Positions 62,325-64,000 of a DNA stretch of 64,000 nucleotides are shown here, in pieces. Within the stretch, counting starts at the first letter, position 1. Each line of letters begins with the position of its first letter. The notes beneath the pieces are model-generated. The model was not told the origin of the DNA. It saw nothing but the letters and a program-made list of their open reading frames with translations, and made no database searches. The position numbers and the translations under genes were made by a program. The stretch is from Trichomonas vaginalis G3 (lineage: Eukaryota > Parabasalia > Trichomonadida > Trichomonadidae): NCBI RefSeq assembly GCF_026262505.1, contig NC_067204.1, forward strand, positions 8,279,797-8,343,796, written 5' to 3'.

Positions 62325-62554
62325 TATCAGTAACTGTTTAGCTTGTATTGGAATAAATATTATATATTGTTTGTTTTTCACTAAAAGTCTTATTAATTTT
62401 TGTGGAATATGAGTGAAATATGACTTAATTCATATTTATTGGATTGTATAGATGAATCAGCTTGTATCTATTTCATTAGCTTCAAGATCAGATCGAAAAT
62501 CTTAGAATAGCAGTAGATTTCATTCAAAACAGTTTTTTTTTCTTCAGAATTTAG
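62325..62554. other. Short intergenic region
   Basis: 230 bp, AT-rich, no clear Initiator for the next gene. Confidence 0.5.
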
Positions 62555-63826
62555 ATGAATATTTCTCTTTCCTGTCTAAGGCTTTCTAATATGAAAAACG
62601 GGCCTATGTTTACGGGAAAGAGATTTCTGCAGTCAAACTATAAATTCTCCGAAATAGTTGCAAAGAAATTCGAGAATCCGTTTTTTTCATCCTTAGATTC
62701 TGCCAATTTTTATAAATCTACATTCACAAAGTTCTTAGATTCTGCTATATCAGTTAATTCAATCGAAATTAAGAATAAATTCGCAGCGCTTCCAGAAGAT
62801 TTTTCATCAGAACAGCTCGTTATTATCAACAGGTGCAGTTTTATCAGAATATCGAACCAACACCCAGGTGCTATGGGCGGTGCTATCTTTTACAACTTGA
62901 AGAAAGGAAAATTAAAAATGTTTCAGTCACAGTTTCAATGGTGTTACGCGAAACAGAGATGTGGCGCATTCTTTTCGTCAGCAAAGTTATGCGTTGGTAG
63001 ATCTCTCTGTCTTTTAGACTGCAGAGCTTCAAAAACTTGTATGGCCTTTCAAATAACAACAACTGCTTCGAAAGCGAGAGCTAACATTACAGCAAGTTTT
63101 ATTACATTTTGTGGTGCAATTATTCCAAAAAGCGAAAAAGATCAAGTAAAATTCGAATTTGTATCTTTAGATCTCATGAATACGAACTTTACACAAAACA
63201 GAGTACTTCAGAGTGGATTTATTACACTACAAAAGCTTTATGATGCTGCAATTTCAAGATGCGATTTCAGAACTAACTATGGACCGAGTTTTCTTGAAGT
63301 TTACAGCTCTTTTGATATATACCTATCATATTCAAATGTTATTAACAACAATTTACGGCAAACTCCCATTGTTGTTTCATTTGAATCTCCAATCTACATA
63401 ACCTACTCATATTTCCAGGATAATTTCAACTATTCTCTTGAATATACCTTCAGAACTGAAGAAGGCGGGTTAATAATCTTCGGAAATTGTTATTTTGACG
63501 CTCCGAAATCTCATTTCGGATATTTGAAGGGAGAAGTTAAATTCCCTAAGTGCAGATTTAACGTTACATATTCACAGTTCAATAGTTTCAATGACTACAG
63601 ATTATGTGGCTTTTATACTGATCCTCCTGTAAGAACTCCTTCTCCTTCGCCATCACAGATTGTTTACCCATCGAGAGCACCAACTCCCACTATAGTATGG
63701 CTTCCAAAGTCACTGTATGTGCATCAGTTCTTACTAATTGTTACGATTTCGATAATGGGACCAATATTAATTTATGCAGTAATAACCAAGAGGAAATCTG
63801 CAGAAATCCAAGCATTTCAGACATAA
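62555..63826 (+). CDS. Pmp-like (beta-helix) surface protein with C-terminal membrane anchor
   Basis: 423 residues from ATG at 62555. The middle is a parallel beta-helix type sequence with the Pmp signature GGAIFY and short rungs ending in N-x-[FV] (INRCSFIRISN, SYSNVINNN, ITYSYFQDNF, FGNCYFDAP). A Pro/Ser linker (RTPSPSPSQIVYPSRAPTPT) leads to one membrane span (FLLIVTISIMGPILIYAVIT) and a short tail (KRKSAEIQAFQT). This is the architecture of the trichomonad polymorphic-membrane-protein family, candidate adhesins. No signal peptide is visible at this start, so either the start is further up, secretion is unconventional, or the gene is a truncated family member. Confidence 0.7.
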   Translation: MNISLSCLRLSNMKNGPMFTGKRFLQSNYKFSEIVAKKFENPFFSSLDSANFYKSTFTKFLDSAISVNSIEIKNKFAALPEDFSSEQLVIINRCSFIRISNQHPGAMGGAIFYNLKKGKLKMFQSQFQWCYAKQRCGAFFSSAKLCVGRSLCLLDCRASKTCMAFQITTTASKARANITASFITFCGAIIPKSEKDQVKFEFVSLDLMNTNFTQNRVLQSGFITLQKLYDAAISRCDFRTNYGPSFLEVYSSFDIYLSYSNVINNNLRQTPIVVSFESPIYITYSYFQDNFNYSLEYTFRTEEGGLIIFGNCYFDAPKSHFGYLKGEVKFPKCRFNVTYSQFNSFNDYRLCGFYTDPPVRTPSPSPSQIVYPSRAPTPTIVWLPKSLYVHQFLLIVTISIMGPILIYAVITKRKSAEIQAFQT

Positions 63827-64000
63827 TATTTTAATATTCTGTTATTTGTTTTTTGTTATTTAGATTTTATAAAATTTGGTATTTTGTTTTTTTAGTCAAT
63901 CAATAATATATTTAATTCACAACAACAAGAAAGTTCAAATTCTACTTGATTTTTTATCTCTTCTCCTTATTTGTATTTAGAATATTGTATTATTAGGAAT
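63827..64000. other. AT-rich 3' flank to window edge
   Basis: 174 bp with no feature recognised. Confidence 0.5.

Overview
The window looks like nuclear DNA of a trichomonad protist, most likely Trichomonas vaginalis or a close relative. The evidence is strong AT bias, intronless genes on both strands, and several ATGs preceded within about 20-35 nt by a trichomonad Initiator (TCA followed by Y and W). Ankyrin proteins of the expanded DUF3447 type, a Pmp-like surface protein and a bacterial-type phosphoglycerol transferase homologue also fit. I could run no database search; family names come from reading the translations.

Layout. 1-11.2 kb: a 5'-truncated LRR protein with a long repeat-rich disordered tail, a SAXO4-like axonemal protein, a PARP6/8-like ADP-ribosyltransferase, a Tubby-domain protein and a small protein with an apolar N-terminus. 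11.2-15.7 kb: gene-poor and filled by a decayed 3.4-kb DNA transposon with 18-bp inverted ends and a 10-bp target duplication. 15.7-25.5 kb: two ankyrin genes, ribosomal protein uS11, a TIR element, a two-thioredoxin PDI and the second-largest subunit of RNA polymerase III. 25.9-33.2 kb: seven tandem minus-strand copies of a discoidin-like (F5/8C) gene; only two keep ATG and frame, and three keep an open frame without any ATG. 33.2-37.5 kb: an LRR gene and a DUF3447-ankyrin gene. 37.5-40.4 kb: a 2.3-kb non-coding TIR element with a smaller foldback inside. 40.4-50.4 kb: an internally deleted ABCA transporter, a UGGT-like glucosyltransferase, a scrap of ubiquitin E1, an ankyrin gene falling apart into repeat units separated by AT-rich minisatellite, and a GH47-like mannosidase. 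50.9-64 kb: an LRR/coiled-coil protein, a frameshifted DUF3447-ankyrin gene, a PUDP-like HAD phosphatase, a 1026-aa coiled-coil protein, a 1.5-kb intergenic region with a near-perfect 0.4-kb inverted repeat, the OpgB/LtaS-like enzyme and the surface protein.

There are no operons; genes are monocistronic with short spacers. Themes are ER quality control (PDI, UGGT, GH47-like), cytoskeleton/axoneme (SAXO4-like, coiled-coil and LRR proteins), housekeeping (RPC2, uS11), and a large load of repeat-protein families and transposon debris. Where the first in-frame start-like codon was TTG or GTG, I moved the start to the first ATG (uS11, RPC2, UGGT, two LRR genes, one ankyrin gene).
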